A stretch of DNA of 64,000 bases from Elmis aenea (lineage: Eukaryota; Arthropoda; Insecta; Coleoptera; Elmidae). Below, piece after piece: positions 1 to 13,989 of the stretch. Position numbers and translations under genes: made by a program. Position 1 is the first letter of the stretch, and each line of letters opens with the position of its first letter. The stretch lies in contig OX393576.1 in assembly GCA_947652605.1 (NCBI GenBank), forward strand, positions 52,800,966 to 52,864,965. Direction: 5' to 3'. The notes under the pieces are model-generated. The model made no database searches. It was not told the origin of the DNA and saw only the letters and a list, made by a program, of their open reading frames with translations.

Positions 1-448
1 GTAAACCTATGAACAAAAACGGCAATTTAGCTCCACAGAAAACACAGGTGAGTAGAGTCCGCAGCGGTTGTCATGCGCCCTAGGTCGTTGTATCACGATA
101 CAGCAACACAAGTCACAAATGCGCGAGTGGTATTATCAGGTGGTCGTGTAACGTGTACAGTGCTTTGTGAACGTAACGAATAGGCGGACTCCACACAGGT
201 AACTCACCTTCAATTTAATCCTTTCGGAAACTGTAATAATCTATGAAGCTGTGCTAAGCTAAAACCGATACATTTTTAGTGAACCATCTGAGGAATCATC
301 AAATTTTAAGTTACAGTAAATACTTATTGCAACTTTACAAGGTAAAGGGCGATAATGATTTTTACAACCATCAGCAACATCTCGGATATATCGCTTTGAA
401 CAAACCGTTATTACTTTAAGCGCGGTGTAAAAAATATATAGGTTCACA
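1..448. other. No gene; weak inverted repeat
   Basis: GGTGAGTAGAGTCCGC at 47-62 is mirrored, with a gap, by GCGGACTCC...AACTCACC ending near 209. This may be an old MITE. CACAG|GTGAGT at 44-53 also looks like a splice donor, so an untranslated exon ending there cannot be ruled out. Confidence 0.25.
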
Positions 449-615
449 CAGGGGCGGACTGGGTGCTCAAAACGGGCGCTATATTATTTATAAAACAAAT
501 AAACTCGAAAACAGTTTTTAGGATAATACAATTTTTAAAACGTGACTAAAACCCATCAAGTTGCTAAAGGGTTTCCTGAAAATTTCCATTGGATCGTTGG
601 GCTAGTCCGGCCTTG
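449..615. mobile_element. hAT-like MITE relic
   Basis: The left end CAGGGGCGGACTGG pairs with CTAGTCCGGCCTTG at the right. This is a typical hAT terminal pattern, but no clean 8-bp target duplication remains. Confidence 0.4.
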
Positions 616-3600
616 CGTTTAAAGTTAAATTCTCTGTGAACAACGATTTTTCAACCCATTAGTACATAAAAAAACAAAATTTATCTAAATTAATCAAAAT
701 TATCTTTTACTACACGACACGTTCTTGCGACCGTCGTTATCTAACAAAACCTTGCTCAACCTACACCGTCTATTGTCCTTATGTCGTCATAATTATCGCA
801 AATTAACTTCAATGTTTATTCTTCAAATTTATCATGACAAAACCAGTTTAAAAAATTTAACATTTTCGTATAATTGTGTTTATTTCTTCTATAAATAAAC
901 ACTGTACTGTTGATCAGTGTTTTGCTTTAGTTCCGGTGGATCTTTTGTTGTTGCACCCTCATTTCCGGTAGTACTAGAATTACCGGAACTACACATCCAT
1001 AACGTCACGAATTTACAAATAGTGTTGCTGTCGTTTATCCCAAACTGCTTTCGTTCCATATTATAAAGCTTAAAACAAAAGAAATCCAATTTACTTAAAC
1101 CGCAGCTTTTATCAGTGATCTCATTATTTTACCTAACACTAGACCAAATGATAAGAATTTATAGTTTATTGCGATAAACGTTTATTGGCTCTTTAATAAT
1201 AATAGCTTATGTTTTAAATTTTAATTTTCTTAAATATTGTTCAATCGAATACAGGGTGACCAAAATATCATTCCGAGCTTCATTATTTCCTTTGTTTTTG
1301 GAAAAAATCTTGCATACAGGGTGGACCAAATTCTAATGTTTTACGGGGTATCTCAGTTACCGTAATAAATAGTTAGCGAAAATCTGATATCGGTCTATTA
1401 GGCTTTTTTTGAGAAAAGAAAGCTTATGTACCTAATCAAATTATTTACATCGCTTTCCTTTTTGGCACTATAAACGACAAATAAAATTTCATCGTTTTCG
1501 GAAATGTACTATAACTTCTTTATTTATTAAAATAGAACAAAATATTGTCAAGTTTTTTATGCAGATTTTCATGCTTAATTTAAAAACTTAATTTTCTTTT
1601 AGCTTTTCGAGATATGAAGTTAACTTATATTTTTTTATAGAAACCCTAGTTGGACATGACTTTATATGAAAGAGATTTTTTTTAGCTTTTTAATAATATG
1701 TAGTTTTACATATTTGTTGCAAAAAATAACCGAGATATGGCTAATTTTGTAAAAATTTCCTTATCAAAGCTGCCATGTTTCGAAGAAAGTGACTGGAGTT
1801 CCTCCAGGCAATAATTCTATTTAACTTTTTTCTTAAAATTGTAGTTAACAGCTTCCATTCGAATATGTATCTAAAAAATATTGCTTCGTTCGGTATTCTA
1901 CGTTTATGCTAAGAACTCCTTAGTTTTTAGAAATCGTAAGGTTAATTATCAGATCAAGATAGACTGCAGTACATAGATTGCGAAATTCCTCTGAAAAGCC
2001 AATTTCTTAATGCTGAATAAGTTAACTTCACTTACCAGGAAATTCTAAAAAAAACTTGCGAAAAAGTATTACAATACGTGCCGATTCCTAAAAATGATCT
2101 CAATTGCAGTATTGAAATAAAAATGCTGCTTGGTACAGTTTTAATCTTTGTTAGCGTGCACCCCAGAAGGTTTTTAAACTCTCTTTATCTGTGGTAGGTT
2201 AATTAACACTAGGCAAGCGTGTAGAACACGTGTCACACATCGCTAGCTTGCACAACAATGGTAAAACACGAACGAGCAGGCAGAATGAAAAAGTAGGATT
2301 CTTACTTGATCGGGTATATATGTAAAAAATAACGATTCCATAGTTGCGGTATACATTCATTTATATTATTTTTAGTACACAACACTGGAGCGTGGTCCAT
2401 ATAAAAGAAACTTGATCTTGATCGTAAATTTGTTCTTTATCGATACGATTTTTTGCTTTAATTTTTATCAATACCAGCTATTAAGACATTGTTATTTGCA
2501 CTTAAGTTTAATAGTTCAAAATTACTTATCTTATTATCTATGAAAATCGTATAAAAATCTAGACCTGTTTCGAGACTCCCGCCTCTTTGCGATAAGCTTT
2601 CATATTTATTTATTTATTTGCTTACGGGCAGCTGTCGTGGCAACGATAATCATTGGAAACTACGTTATTCTAAAATTGTAACTGTAACAATCCTCCATAT
2701 TGTTACAAGACCATTTGTATTAAGTGTCTCATAAAAAAAATATATAACTCTCCTTTATTTATTGCCTTCACTTCATTAATAGTTATTTATGTATCAAGGC
2801 CAAAAAGTGTAACTTTTTCGGCCGCGTCTGGTTTGCTGGCCGGTAATGCAGTACTTTATGGTTGCTAACGCGTCCGTCAAACAGCTGTTTCTAGTACGAT
2901 CGCACAAAAAATCCATTAAATGTCTTGTGTTGTAAAAGTGTTTCACGAGTACTGATTTGTTTGTTTAGTGTAATTTAGTAGATATATCTATTGTCATTCT
3001 TCGCGAGAGTTCTGTTGTTTCGGTTAGTTTTTCCTGTATAGCACCAACCACAAGTACAATTAACTTAGTAAATTTCTTCACATTCGTAACGAATTTTGTA
3101 TTTAACACTATTCATGAAGTCATGTTAGTTATAGCATTTTGTGTTTTGTAGCATGTTTCATTGTCATATTATTTAAGTACTGTTTTTATTTTATTTCCTG
3201 TACTTCGATGTAAGTTAAACAAAACAGCTTTATGTGGGGAAACTTGGTTTAATAGGCAACGTGAAGCTATTTATGAAAAGGGCCGTAATGTGTTAACTTT
3301 ATGTCTTTATGACCTGACTTGCCGTTTTATTTGTGAGCCAAAATATTTAAAGGGGGCAGTTGGTTGTGCTTTTCAACCTCTACTGTGATTATCGTTGATG
3401 CTATGACACCTGCATGTTAATAAATATTTAAGGAAGCTAGTTACGAAGAGACGAGATTCTCCAAATCGTTATAGATGTTCCATAACAGAGATTCTTGATA
3501 GTAAGTAAGATAAGTGTAATGATGTAGTGTTTTGCTGAGCCTTTTTAAGCCCATTTTTTTAATTATCCGTGTAATGTGTGCAGAAACTAATTTTTGTATA

Positions 3601-6600
3601 TCTTTGAAACACCCAAACCTTTGGTTTTTTGTAATCGAATAATGAAAATTGTTACTTTTTGAGAAGAGTTTATATTTCAAGTTAAAATCTTGACAATAAA
3701 ATTTAAAAAATTGTAAACTACATTTTAATATTAATAATGACTAAATCATTGATTATGAAACACCTAAAACCAATATTTTACCTTTAACGGTATTTTTAAA
3801 TATCCTTCCTTATAAAAAGCCGATTAACTCGTTTCGCAACGAATTATTTCTGTAACACCCATGGATTAGAACAATTTTTCTGCTTATTGCTTACTCTTTA
3901 CAGTTTAATTCCACTATTCAATGCATAAAACAAAAAACCAACAGCTTAAACGGGAATGAACAAAATAAAAATCAGCTATATCCTCAAGTTTTTCGTAAGA
4001 CAATGTATCCGCAATTCTATTGTAATAGAACTCGCGTCTGTGTGACAAAATGTGTAACAACTCAAATACCGTTTTAATTCCAGTTTGTAGTTGATGAAAT
4101 GTCACAGCTAAAGGCTATGATAGTGCATTCGAGATACTTTTACTGTAATGTTGTCTGTTCATTCAGAAACTGCAGTAATTAAAATGAAAAATCATGGTTA
4201 ACAGGAGAATAAGATGCCGATAAACTAAACGGTAAAGTCATGCAAATATTAGTGACGGTTAACCGTTTCTAGATCAAACAAATTGAGAGAGTGTGCAATG
4301 TACACCGACAGCCGCATCTAATGATTGTTTAAACATCTTCCAAACAACGTAAAAATGTTCCTTCTGGGTCAATAATTAAGAAATAGCTCATTCTTTCATG
4401 AAATCGTGACTGCTTGATCACGCAATCATTATTAGATAGAAAATAATAGTAAATTTATACTCAACATGCAAACTTTACTTCGCCATGCTTTTAAGTTTCT
4501 TAGTTACAGAAATTGCTCATTACTCCTTATCATTGTCATTCAAGTACCAAAAATATTGGTTATTAAAATCATATATCATTGTCGGTCGATCTGTCTATCC
4601 AAAACACTTCGTCTCTATAGGGATTTCAGAAACTACTAACATTTAAGCTACATTCAAATATAATTTCCAGTTTTAGATTAATCTACTCTGAAAAGAAATA
4701 AATATGATTTTTATTTTCCTCAATATCTTTTTTGTTTTTGGAGATAAACGAACAAAAATGATCATTTATTTGTAATAGAATACCTAGCAACTGAAAAGAA
4801 GATTTGTTTTATTATAAACGTATCTTCAAATATTTTTAAGAGATGGTCTTTTTCTCTTTGCTTCTGGAACAATTCGAGTTATCTGAAATTTAAAAACACA
4901 TGAAATCAGCTTAAAATTATCTAAATATGGGTTTCATGAACCAAACTTCGTTATTTCATAGATCACCGTGGCGGCCAAATCATTTTGGACACCTTGTTTA
5001 TACGTTTCGTTCGATATGGCCTTGCAGTTATTTTAAACATTTCAAAATTTGTATAACAATTTTACAACGATTTCAAAGTGTGAACATAAGCAAAAACATA
5101 TTTTTTTTTTACTTTTCTGTATTATCGGTTTATCACGATCAATTAGTCATATGTTAAATTTAATAACAAATTATCATTAAGCACTTATGTATGTATTTGA
5201 ATGTGACAAAATAATTTTTATATGTACAGGTAAAAGGTACTAAAAATTAACGTAATAATGCATAAACTCGTGAGTGTTCAAATGAAGAGCTTATGATAAT
5301 ACCATTAATTGGACTGATATTGTTATAAGAACAACTTACAAACTATTGATTAAAAAGAGAAAATATATTGAGTGGTGATAAAATCAAACTGTACTTAACT
5401 TTTTTTTTTTTTAAATGCTGATATTATTTTATGATAAAACGGGAATATATTTATTTAGCAATTCTAGTTTTAAAACCATACTGAATGTAGTGTTAGTGTT
5501 TGTAAATGAAAAGCTTCGTTTTAAGTATTAGATTTTTTGTAGATAAACTCATTTAGCTGTTATAATCATAAGGAAAGTCGACGTGTACGTTACAAAGTAC
5601 ATAAAACTTCAAGAATGTTACAAATTATTTGTTATATTCTTCCAAGATTTAAAATTGTTGGTTGAAGGTGCCTTATAGAATGCTAATTGTATCTAATATT
5701 TACAATGTTGAATTTTCGGCATTCAAATAATTAAAATATCAAAGTTACTAGTTTTATAACGTAAAAAAAAAACTTCCATTTATAGAACGATGCACGAAAA
5801 GTAAGAGGCAGTATGTAAAATAAGTAGTTGTATAACTACAGCAATTTAGAAGGAACTCATAAAGAATCACATTTTGTCTATCAAAAAAGTTGAAAATTTG
5901 AATTCAAAGAGAAGGTTGATGGCCTAAAATGCAATCTTTAATGCCTAAAAAAACTTTACGTTCGAAATACATCAATTCTTTTGTGCTGAATTTAAATCTG
6001 AAAAAAAATTATCGTAACCCTCTTAATACAAAAGCTTTTAAAAGAATCTAAAAAAAAAAGATTTTGGTTTTTTGTTCTATTTCCTTTATTTTAGAGATTC
6101 TAAAAAGGTAAAAATTCTTTCTTGAAACAACTTTCGATTCTCTATAAATTTTATGTCGGACGAAAATCTTTTTTTATTTTAGATTCTAGACGAAGAAGCT
6201 ATATTACTTTTTCAGAATTGAATTTAGCACGAAATTTCGCAAAATTATCTCTTAATTGGGACACCCTGTATGGAGGGCGCTATTTAATTCGAATGTAGCA
6301 CGTTCATTTTTTATGCGATGTGACAGTGCCTTTATTATTATTATTGTCATTAGCATAAGAGACATTTATTACCGTATCACTTTGCCCTAGACCTTATGCT
6401 AAGTCTGCAGGATGATTAATTTCAGTCAAGGCCTTTCCCAACTCTGGCCATATTAAACTCCCACTAATAATCGTAACAGCCAGCACCCACTTAATGTCCA
6501 AACGTATATGTAAACACATGTATATAGCCTCAGGATACTGCATAAATCGTTCATTGTTCTGGGCACAATTTCTTGGTAACAATTATACTAAATTTGATGC

Positions 6601-7792
6601 AATTTCCGTTTAAATAAATTACATATATAAGAATATCGCATGCAACTGCAGGGGTTTAGAAAAATCATCCTAATTTTCAAACATACTTACGAGGTGTGTC
6701 CAAAAATAAAGTCGATGCGTCACCTACGTAGTTTCTCGTGCTATTTTTCTTTTACTCAGGACTCCATATTCGCGGAGGTTACATGTTAGCACTTTTCGCT
6801 AAAGCCTTAAACTCTGCGAAAATCTGGACGATCACCCAAATAGCTCAAAATTTTTACACGCCTTTTCTGTTCCTAGGTTCTTGTTTCGTTATCTACCGTA
6901 CGGTTCTTTCGTTAATACCAACTAGGAAATCGGAAACGGGAAATCGTATTTTACGACAATTTACGGGAATTTCCTGTATGTTCTTGATTTAAGTTTCGTA
7001 GAACACCGGAAATAAAAATTTCATAATTTGATTTAGCAGAGGAAAATTAGCTGGTACTGTGAAAGCTTATGTTTGGCGGCGTTGTTTAAAACTATTCCAG
7101 GTAGATTTCCCTTTGTTGGATCGCGATAATTAGGAAACATTTTTTATAGAGGCAATTGGTACATTTATTTCCCGTTGTGAGCAGGTACTGATAGGTATAA
7201 AGAGCGATTCTCCAATTTTTAAGATTTCCCGATTGTTTTCCGGGAACGGGAAATCGTAAGAAATTTTTGAGAACGGGCGAAAATGAAGACCCGAATATGA
7301 TCGGAAATCCGGCAGTTGTAAAATACTTTTAGTGGTCATGTTATTTTACATAAATACGTTCGCCGGGACTAAATTAAATCCCTACTTTATGAAATTCATA
7401 GAAAAATGTAGTAAGCAATGGAAATGAACGAAAAACGAATGTGCGTGATGAAAACGGAAGAGGCGTGGACCCATCATTGGTCATGGCTAATTTGCTTCAT
7501 CAGGTACGAACACGGGGTGCAACATTTCCTGCAAATTTTCTGTTCGCAATTACACACAATTAATTCGAAATATTGACAACATAATAACGTGATCAGCGCA
7601 TACACAAGGCAGTACAAAATCCTGTGTGTGTGACAAATTGTGTTCAGAAATCGCTTAAAGTGTGCGAAACTTCTTATGCGTTTTTTAGATTTTGTTTGTT
7701 TTGTCAGAGTATCTTAGGTAGTCTTTCTGAATTTTGCTTCTCTACAGGAGATAAGCACTTCACTATTTTTACGTCTTGTATTGTTCACTCTT
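616..7792. other. Seven kilobases without a recognisable gene
   Basis: AT-rich sequence. Isolated mariner-type ends occur near 1252 and 1316 (TACAGGGTG) and near 6262 (CACCCTGTA). A possible unpaired terminus (ACGAGGTGTGTCCAAAAA) lies near 6690. A slightly CpG-richer stretch at about 2815-3060 is followed by a 75-codon open frame (3161-3388) and an AATAAA near 3420; this could be transcribed, but no homology is recognised. It may be the upstream region of the myosin VI gene. Confidence 0.3.
889..1060 (-). other. Possible coding exon, unrecognised
   Basis: Read on the minus strand, ATG near 1060 opens a frame starting MERKQFGINDSNTICKFV and running through a Ser/Thr/Gly-rich piece and PPELKQNTDQQ to a stop near 889. 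Composition is more codon-like than its surroundings, and the ATG context (AATATGG) is acceptable. I do not recognise the protein. It could be the first exon of a minus-strand gene leaving the window on the left, or chance. Confidence 0.2.
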
Positions 7793-7800
7793 GTTCCATT

Positions 7801-8165
7801 TAGGAATGGAGAGTCGGAGGCTGGAGTCGAGGCTTTTTGGGGAAGTCGGGAGTCGGAAAGACTGTCGACTCTTGACTCTTTGATTCAGTCTTTATCAAGG
7901 ATGAGAACTAAACGAAAACGAAAACAAAATAAGATATTAACCGATTTTTTTTTTAACGAAACCTAACGACGTGTTTTTTTTTTTTTATTCAACTACGAAA
8001 GCGAAATGAAAATTATCAATAAATACCGATTTCAACCACTTTTCCCTACTATACCTACTCCAGTGTAGGGCAATAATGAAGGAAGTCGGGAGTCGCAGTC
8101 GATTTTAAAAATTACCGACTCAGGAGTCGCGAGTCCTTAATTTATCTATCGACTCCCCATTCCTG
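7801..8165. mobile_element. hAT MITE, GGAATGGAGAGTCGG ends
   Basis: 365 bp. The left end TAGGAATGGAGAGTCGG pairs with the right end CGACTCCCCATTCCTG. It is flanked by the 8-bp duplication GTTCCATT (7793-7800 and 8166-8173). The interior is rich in repeated AGTCG/GACTC motifs. Confidence 0.8.
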
Positions 8166-8676
8166 GTTCCATTATTATTTTCTGTTTTCAATTCATATCC
8201 CTAATTGTTCTATTTTGCATTGCTATATTATTATTCCAGTTTCAATGTGGTCATATTTGCTTTTGGCTACTGTTTTTCTCGGTGTATTCATTTCCGTGTG
8301 TTTGGTCTTCACTTTGGGACTTATTTTTACTGTATACATCAATTTTAATCCAACCACACATTTTAATATCATTTAAGTTCACTTTTCAAGCATGTGCTTT
8401 TCACATATTTCGATTTTCCTTCAGTAAACTTGTGGAGCCGCATGAAAAGTTGGAACATTTAAATATGGAATGTTCAAATCTGCAAAATGCACCGGTAGAA
8501 TCATTCAAATCGTGAATCGTTCAACGCTGGAATCATGCAACATGGGGACCGCTCATCACAAGAACGCTCAAATCTGGAATCCAGAAATTAAAAATTTTTG
8601 CTGCCCTCTATATTACAACAGCCAAAGTATGATATTATTACCGAACACTTCGTTTTATATTTTGATTGAACTATTG

Positions 8677-9773
8677 CAGAGGTTCTCAATCGGTGGTCCG
8701 CGGAACACTGGTGCTCCGTGAAGCCGTTTCAAGTGTTCCGCGAAAAATCAAATACATATTTAAAAATGTTTAGAAAAGAAAAATGAATACAATGTAAAAT
8801 AATTTTTGTTTGGGCTTATAATCAGCAAAAGCGAAAACAATCAATCCAAACATAATAAAAAATCACTGATTTTTGCACCGAAAAGTACTTGTCATAAAGA
8901 GAATGTCTAAGAAACTAAACGAACAAATTATGTGCAATGAAAAAAAAACTTTTACCATGAAAGAGACACGTAAGAGAGAAAAAACACAGAAATGTTCCCC
9001 TCTGTGCAGGATACAAACGAGGCATTTATTTCTTTAATAATCGAACATTTAACAACAATAAAAGAAAAATTTAAAAAAATATTTTTCAATATAAAACACT
9101 GAACAATTCGATTGTATAAGAAATCCGTTTGCTTGTTACGACTTCTCCAGTTTTACTATGAACGAAGAAGAAGAACCGACGTGGCTCTCATCAGATCGTG
9201 GATTAAAATTGAAGTTCATTGAAAATACTACTGAAAAATTCTGGATCTGTGTTAAAGATGAATACCCGGGTCTAGCAAAAAGAGCTCTAAACACATTATT
9301 ACTTATTTCCACGTCATATCTTTGCGAAAAAGGATTTTCAACGATGGTTAATATTAAAACAAAGAAACGCGAGAGACTGGGAAATTTAGAAGAGGAGAGG
9401 CGAGTGGCTTTATCATTTATTCGTCTCAATATTGCTGAAATCTCCAAAGATCACCAACGCTTATTTTAAATGATTTTTAAATAAATATGTTTGTATCAAT
9501 TAATATTGGTATATAATTGTTTTATAAAAGTATCACTTTGAAGCAGGGTTGTACAACCCCGCGCCCACAATGCTCCAGCGACACGATTCCGTTTTTTCTC
9601 TCTTCAATAATAGAGTTATTTTTGCGAGCTATGTCCTATTCTTTTTCATTGCGCCCACTATTTCAAAAAGGTCACACCTGCTTTAAAGCTTTTGTTGTAC
9701 CTATTGTAAGTGTTCCGCAAAAAAAAAGTCAGAGTTTAGTGTTCCCCGACTTCAAAAAGATTGAGAACGAATG
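8677..9773 (+). mobile_element. hAT transposon nested in the foldback arm
   Basis: 1097 bp. Ends are CAGAGGTTCTCAATC and GATTGAGAACGAATG. An exact 8-bp duplication AACTATTG lies at 8669-8676 and 9774-9781. It contains the C-terminal part of a ZBED-like hAT transposase, so it is an internally deleted copy. Confidence 0.85.
9158..9469 (+). pseudogene. hAT transposase C-terminal (dimerisation) fragment
   Basis: The open frame reads FWICVKDEYPGLAKRALNTL, STSYLCEKGFSTMVNIKTKK and RLGNLEEERRVALS, the conserved hAT C-terminal dimerisation region as in ZBED5/SCAND3-like proteins. The N-terminal zinc finger and catalytic core are absent, so it cannot transpose by itself. Confidence 0.85.
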
Positions 9774-10140
9774 AACTATTGTATAGTGGGAAAAAAAACA
9801 TCGTGTCAATGTTAATGTAACCGAAGGGCTACAAATTGGGACAAAGTTGCGTAATTAACATTGACACGATGTTTTTTTTTCCACTATACAATAGTTTAAT
9901 CAAAATATAAAACAAAGTGTTCTGTAATTATATCGTACTTTGGCTGTTGTAATATAGAGGGCAGCAAAAATTCTTAATTTCTGGATTCCAGATTTAAGCG
10001 TTCTTGTGATGAGCGGTTCCCGTGTTGCATGATTCCAGCGTTGAATGATTCACGATTTGAATTATTCTACCGGTGCGTTTTCCAGACTTGAACATTCCAT
10101 TTTTAAATGTTCCAGATATGAATGGCTTACCTAAACTTGT

Positions 10141-13085
10141 GACCAATTGTAATGATAAAAAATAAATTATGCTTTAATTAACAGTAATCGGTTTTTACTT
10201 TTTGGAAGCGCCTTGTGTTGACTTTTACTTTATTGTTTATCTTATCTTACTTTAAACAATAAAATTATCGTGCATATAGAGTAATAAGAGACATAAAACT
10301 TTATTCATATTTTTTTCTAAGAAAACTCGCAGCTGCAGATGATCGGCCATTGTTAATGATGACACAATGTATTTTCTAATACTTGGACGCCAGCGAATTT
10401 TAAAACGCTGACAAAAACGCATGAAGCTTAAAGTAAAATTAGTTGCACAAATGTCAATATTATTTTTTTTCTTTAATTGTATCTAACAAATTAATGATAA
10501 GGGCTCGTGTCCAATAAGCATGTAATTTGGCATATTATTTAAATTTATGAAATACAACTGACCTACTGATATTCTAGCTTGCTTTTACATTATTTTTTTT
10601 ACGGTACACTTCCAGTAACTTCAGTATTTAATAATAAAACTACTCGAATGTGAAAATAACGTAGTTACACCACTTTCTTTTTGTTTTGCTACATAAAATA
10701 CGTGTTATTAAAAAAAAAACACGTACTTACAATTAAGTATAACAAACTTCAAAAGAAATCTAATAGGACGTTTTTGTCTCGTTTATTTTAATTTTAAAGA
10801 AGTTTTAATTTGCTTTAATATGAAATTTTGTTTTATTTTAGCAAAAATCATGAGTGTGTTACTGTGTATGTTAGTTTATTTATTTATTAGAACCAGACAA
10901 GTCTTACAATTCAAGCACATATTTATCATCTCAAAATTCTGATGAGAGAATTAGGAAATACTACAATAAAAATATTTTTTTCGATGCAGCTCAGAAAATA
11001 AGGTTTGAAGATTAATGTAAAGTCAAAATAATAATTTAAAGTTCGTTTTATTACATATTTTTTACCAAATATTACCCCCATCCATAATCCCAAATATCCT
11101 ACGAAGTGCTCACAATAAGCAGCAGAAATTAAAACTATTTTAAATTTTTGAGTTAAATTATTTCAATTTTTTTATGTAATTTTAATTCACCACATAGTAC
11201 CTACTAAAGCGTTTTCTCCAAAAATATCAAAATAGATATTTATTTGAAAATTCTTTTATTGTTATATGTCAGTAACCTCAAACATATTTTTTTGAAAATA
11301 GATGTTCAAAACAAACTTAAAACTCACTGATTCTGTTGGAGGCAAAATCTCTTACAGATAAATTAAGCATTTGTAACATTAAATGAGCCATTTTTTATTA
11401 AAGTGTTGTAACTCTTATTGTTCTTTGTTTCGAAATATTTAAGCATTTGCATTTCAGTCCATTTAAAAATGCCGATAGATAAAGCATATTAAGACTGCCC
11501 ACGTTTCTATGAGTTTAAATATATGGAGATACATTTATTAATCCTTAAACTGGCAATTTAATTTATCATGTTTTTCACCAAAAAATGACATTTATTCAAA
11601 AGGGCGGATCTCTTAAACCGTTAGGGATGTCTGTTCTGTTTGTTGCAAAAACTTTTTTAATAGTTTGTTACAATTTCATCTTGATAAAAAAGTTACCCAT
11701 TTATAAAAATAAAAAAGTTCCCCCATGTGACAGTTTACGCTGCACGCGCTTTCCAAAATTTACGAGGTCGCGCTTTAAACTTATTTGACAAGATTTATTA
11801 AATCTTGTGAAGTATAATTTTTTACACAGTGCGATACGGCCAATCGAAAAGAACGATTTAGTAAAAATTCGCCGAGATAGGATAATAAAAAAATAAGAGA
11901 GTTAAGTTTTACGCAAAAAAAAACGCATATTCAAATTTCACAAAATTACGTGTTTGATTATTTTGGCAACACTGCGCTACTTCGTGCATCTGAAATTCGG
12001 ATTCGGAGGATCATTCTGCTATGAGAACCATCAGTTTAAGATGCATAATTTCGGGTTGCATAAAAAACCAGACGTTTTGGTGACCAGTTTCGGCACACAA
12101 AACCCTTGACAAACTGAGCTCTTTATTACCAGTTAAAGGGTTAAACAATTTTGTTTTAGGATTCACCAAACCAATATTTTTGTTTTTGGGGCGTGAATGG
12201 ACTAATACTATTTTCGTAATTGTTTTATTCTTAAATTTTAATTATTTCAAAATCTATCAACGATAACATTACACAACCTACAGAGTAATGTAAATTAGGT
12301 ATAAGTACTTTTAAAATGAAAAAGAACACGTTTTCTAAATACATGCATTGATTTTTTGTATTATGTAGAAACTAAGCCAAGGAGGATGTGAAAATTTTGT
12401 GAAACAAATGCATCATAATAGATCCAAACAGAATTCATTCTTTTATTTCACAGCCAAATCGCCATTACCGTCACAAATATGCAGCAGCTATTGTGTTTTA
12501 ACAAGATTCATGAAAAATACTTTTACGCTAAGACCCACGATAATAAAAATCTTATAATTAATAAATTTTGTTTCCTCTAAATTTATTCAAAATTCATTGC
12601 AACACGACCACTTGATGTAATTAAAATTAAATAAAATTGTACATTAAATCTACACAGTAATTAGCAAGAATGTGTTTCGTGTGTGTTTCTATTTGTGAAG
12701 TAACGAACGATTAACACATTGTTTTCACTGTTCCCCAATGGGAAATTACATCACATGAAGCTGTTTGTATTGTTTCTACTATTGTATGTACAAGTAAACG
12801 AATTAATTTTGAAAATAAGGTAAAGTAAATAGAGCGTTTTGTTGCTTTAATCGTTGTTATTTATTGAATTCAAATCCGTTGCTGAAGATTAATAACTTAT
12901 TTTAGGTATTTAACCGCTTAAAAGTGTAAAAATATTGCCAATTTTGTACTGATAAAAAAAATTCAATAAAAATTCCCACAGCTGTATTGGAGCAAAGGAT
13001 TACTAATTTTGACAAAATAAAACTACTCACAATCAGTGGTGGATTTATAATTTTTCCGCCTGTAGTTGGTTGTAAGAGCTTTTTG
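10141..13085. other. No gene recognised
   Basis: AT-rich sequence with homopolymer runs and no long open frame. Nothing confidently assignable was seen. Confidence 0.4.
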
Positions 13086-13989
13086 CAGGGGGATTCGGTT
13101 TGACAGTCGCGCCCCTATAACTTTGTTATTTTAAGTGGAAACCCCCATTAACCTTATATTTTTGTAAACCGTGAAAAATGCCCCATCGAATGACATTCAA
13201 CCTTTTTTCTACGATGAAATATGTTGGACTGGCTATAGCCAACTTTTTTTTTTTTTTAATCACATGCTATACTTTTTATTATTGACTGTGATAGAAAATT
13301 AAATTCTAAACCCGAAAGTGCATCGAAAAAATAAGCATAGGTACATGGAAATTTTTTTGAGAAAAAACAGTTTAAAAGGTATTTATCATTTTTCACAAAA
13401 TCATATTTGACTAAACAAAACACGATCGCTGTAGTAATTGACAGTTTATGACTTGTCTAATTGTGTTTTATTATTTTTCGACGAAAAATCATTATTTCGT
13501 GAGCATTAAATTAAAACACCTTAAGTACACGCTAAACAGAAGAAAATTGACTAAAGGGTCCATTTTTTATTTAATACTTACAAAATAATGATTTTTCGTC
13601 GAAAAATAACAAAACACATTTAGACAAATTATAAACTTGTCAATTACTACAGCGATTGTGTTTTGTCTATTCAAATACAACTATTTTGTCAAAAATAATA
13701 AATAACATTTTAAATCATTTGCTCAAAAAATTTCCCATAATGCTAATTTTTTTATTGCACTATCGGTTTTAGAATTTCATTTTCTATCACAATCAATAAT
13801 AAAAAGTATACCATGAGATTTAAAAAAAAAGTTGGCCGTCTCCAATCTAAAATATTTCATCGTAGAAAAAACATTTGAACGTCATTCGATAGAGAACTTT
13901 CCGCGATTTACAAAAATATGAGTTTTATAGGGACTTCTCTTTAAAATATCAAAGTTATAGGGTTGCGACAGTCAAACTGAATCACCCTG
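13086..13989. mobile_element. Foldback (long-TIR) element, CAGGG-GATTC ends
   Basis: About 900 bp, almost wholly palindromic. CAGGGGGATTCGGTTTGAC at the left mirrors GTCAAACTGAATCACCCTG at the right. Internal blocks (for example ATTTTTCGACGAAAAATCATT and the poly-T block before AATCACATG) are mirrored too. No coding remnant was seen. A partial relative occurs near 42.75-43.04 kb. Confidence 0.75.

Larger units (their letters stand above)
8434..10131. mobile_element. Foldback element with long inverted arms, Mutator-like by target site
   Basis: Arms of roughly 250-330 bp (8434-8676 plus the part after the nested hAT, and 9858-10131) are near-perfect inverted copies. They share the ACCGGT- and GGGCAGC-containing blocks and a short mirrored segment, TTGTATAGTGGG...GACACGATG. 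Flanks carry TAAACTTGT (8425-8433 and 10132-10140), a 9-bp duplication as in Mutator-like elements. No transposase remains. The left arm is interrupted by a hAT element. Confidence 0.7.

Noticed and set aside
4927..5157. 76-codon plus-strand frame
   Set aside because: It has no recognisable motif and AT-rich codons, with no splice context; likely chance.
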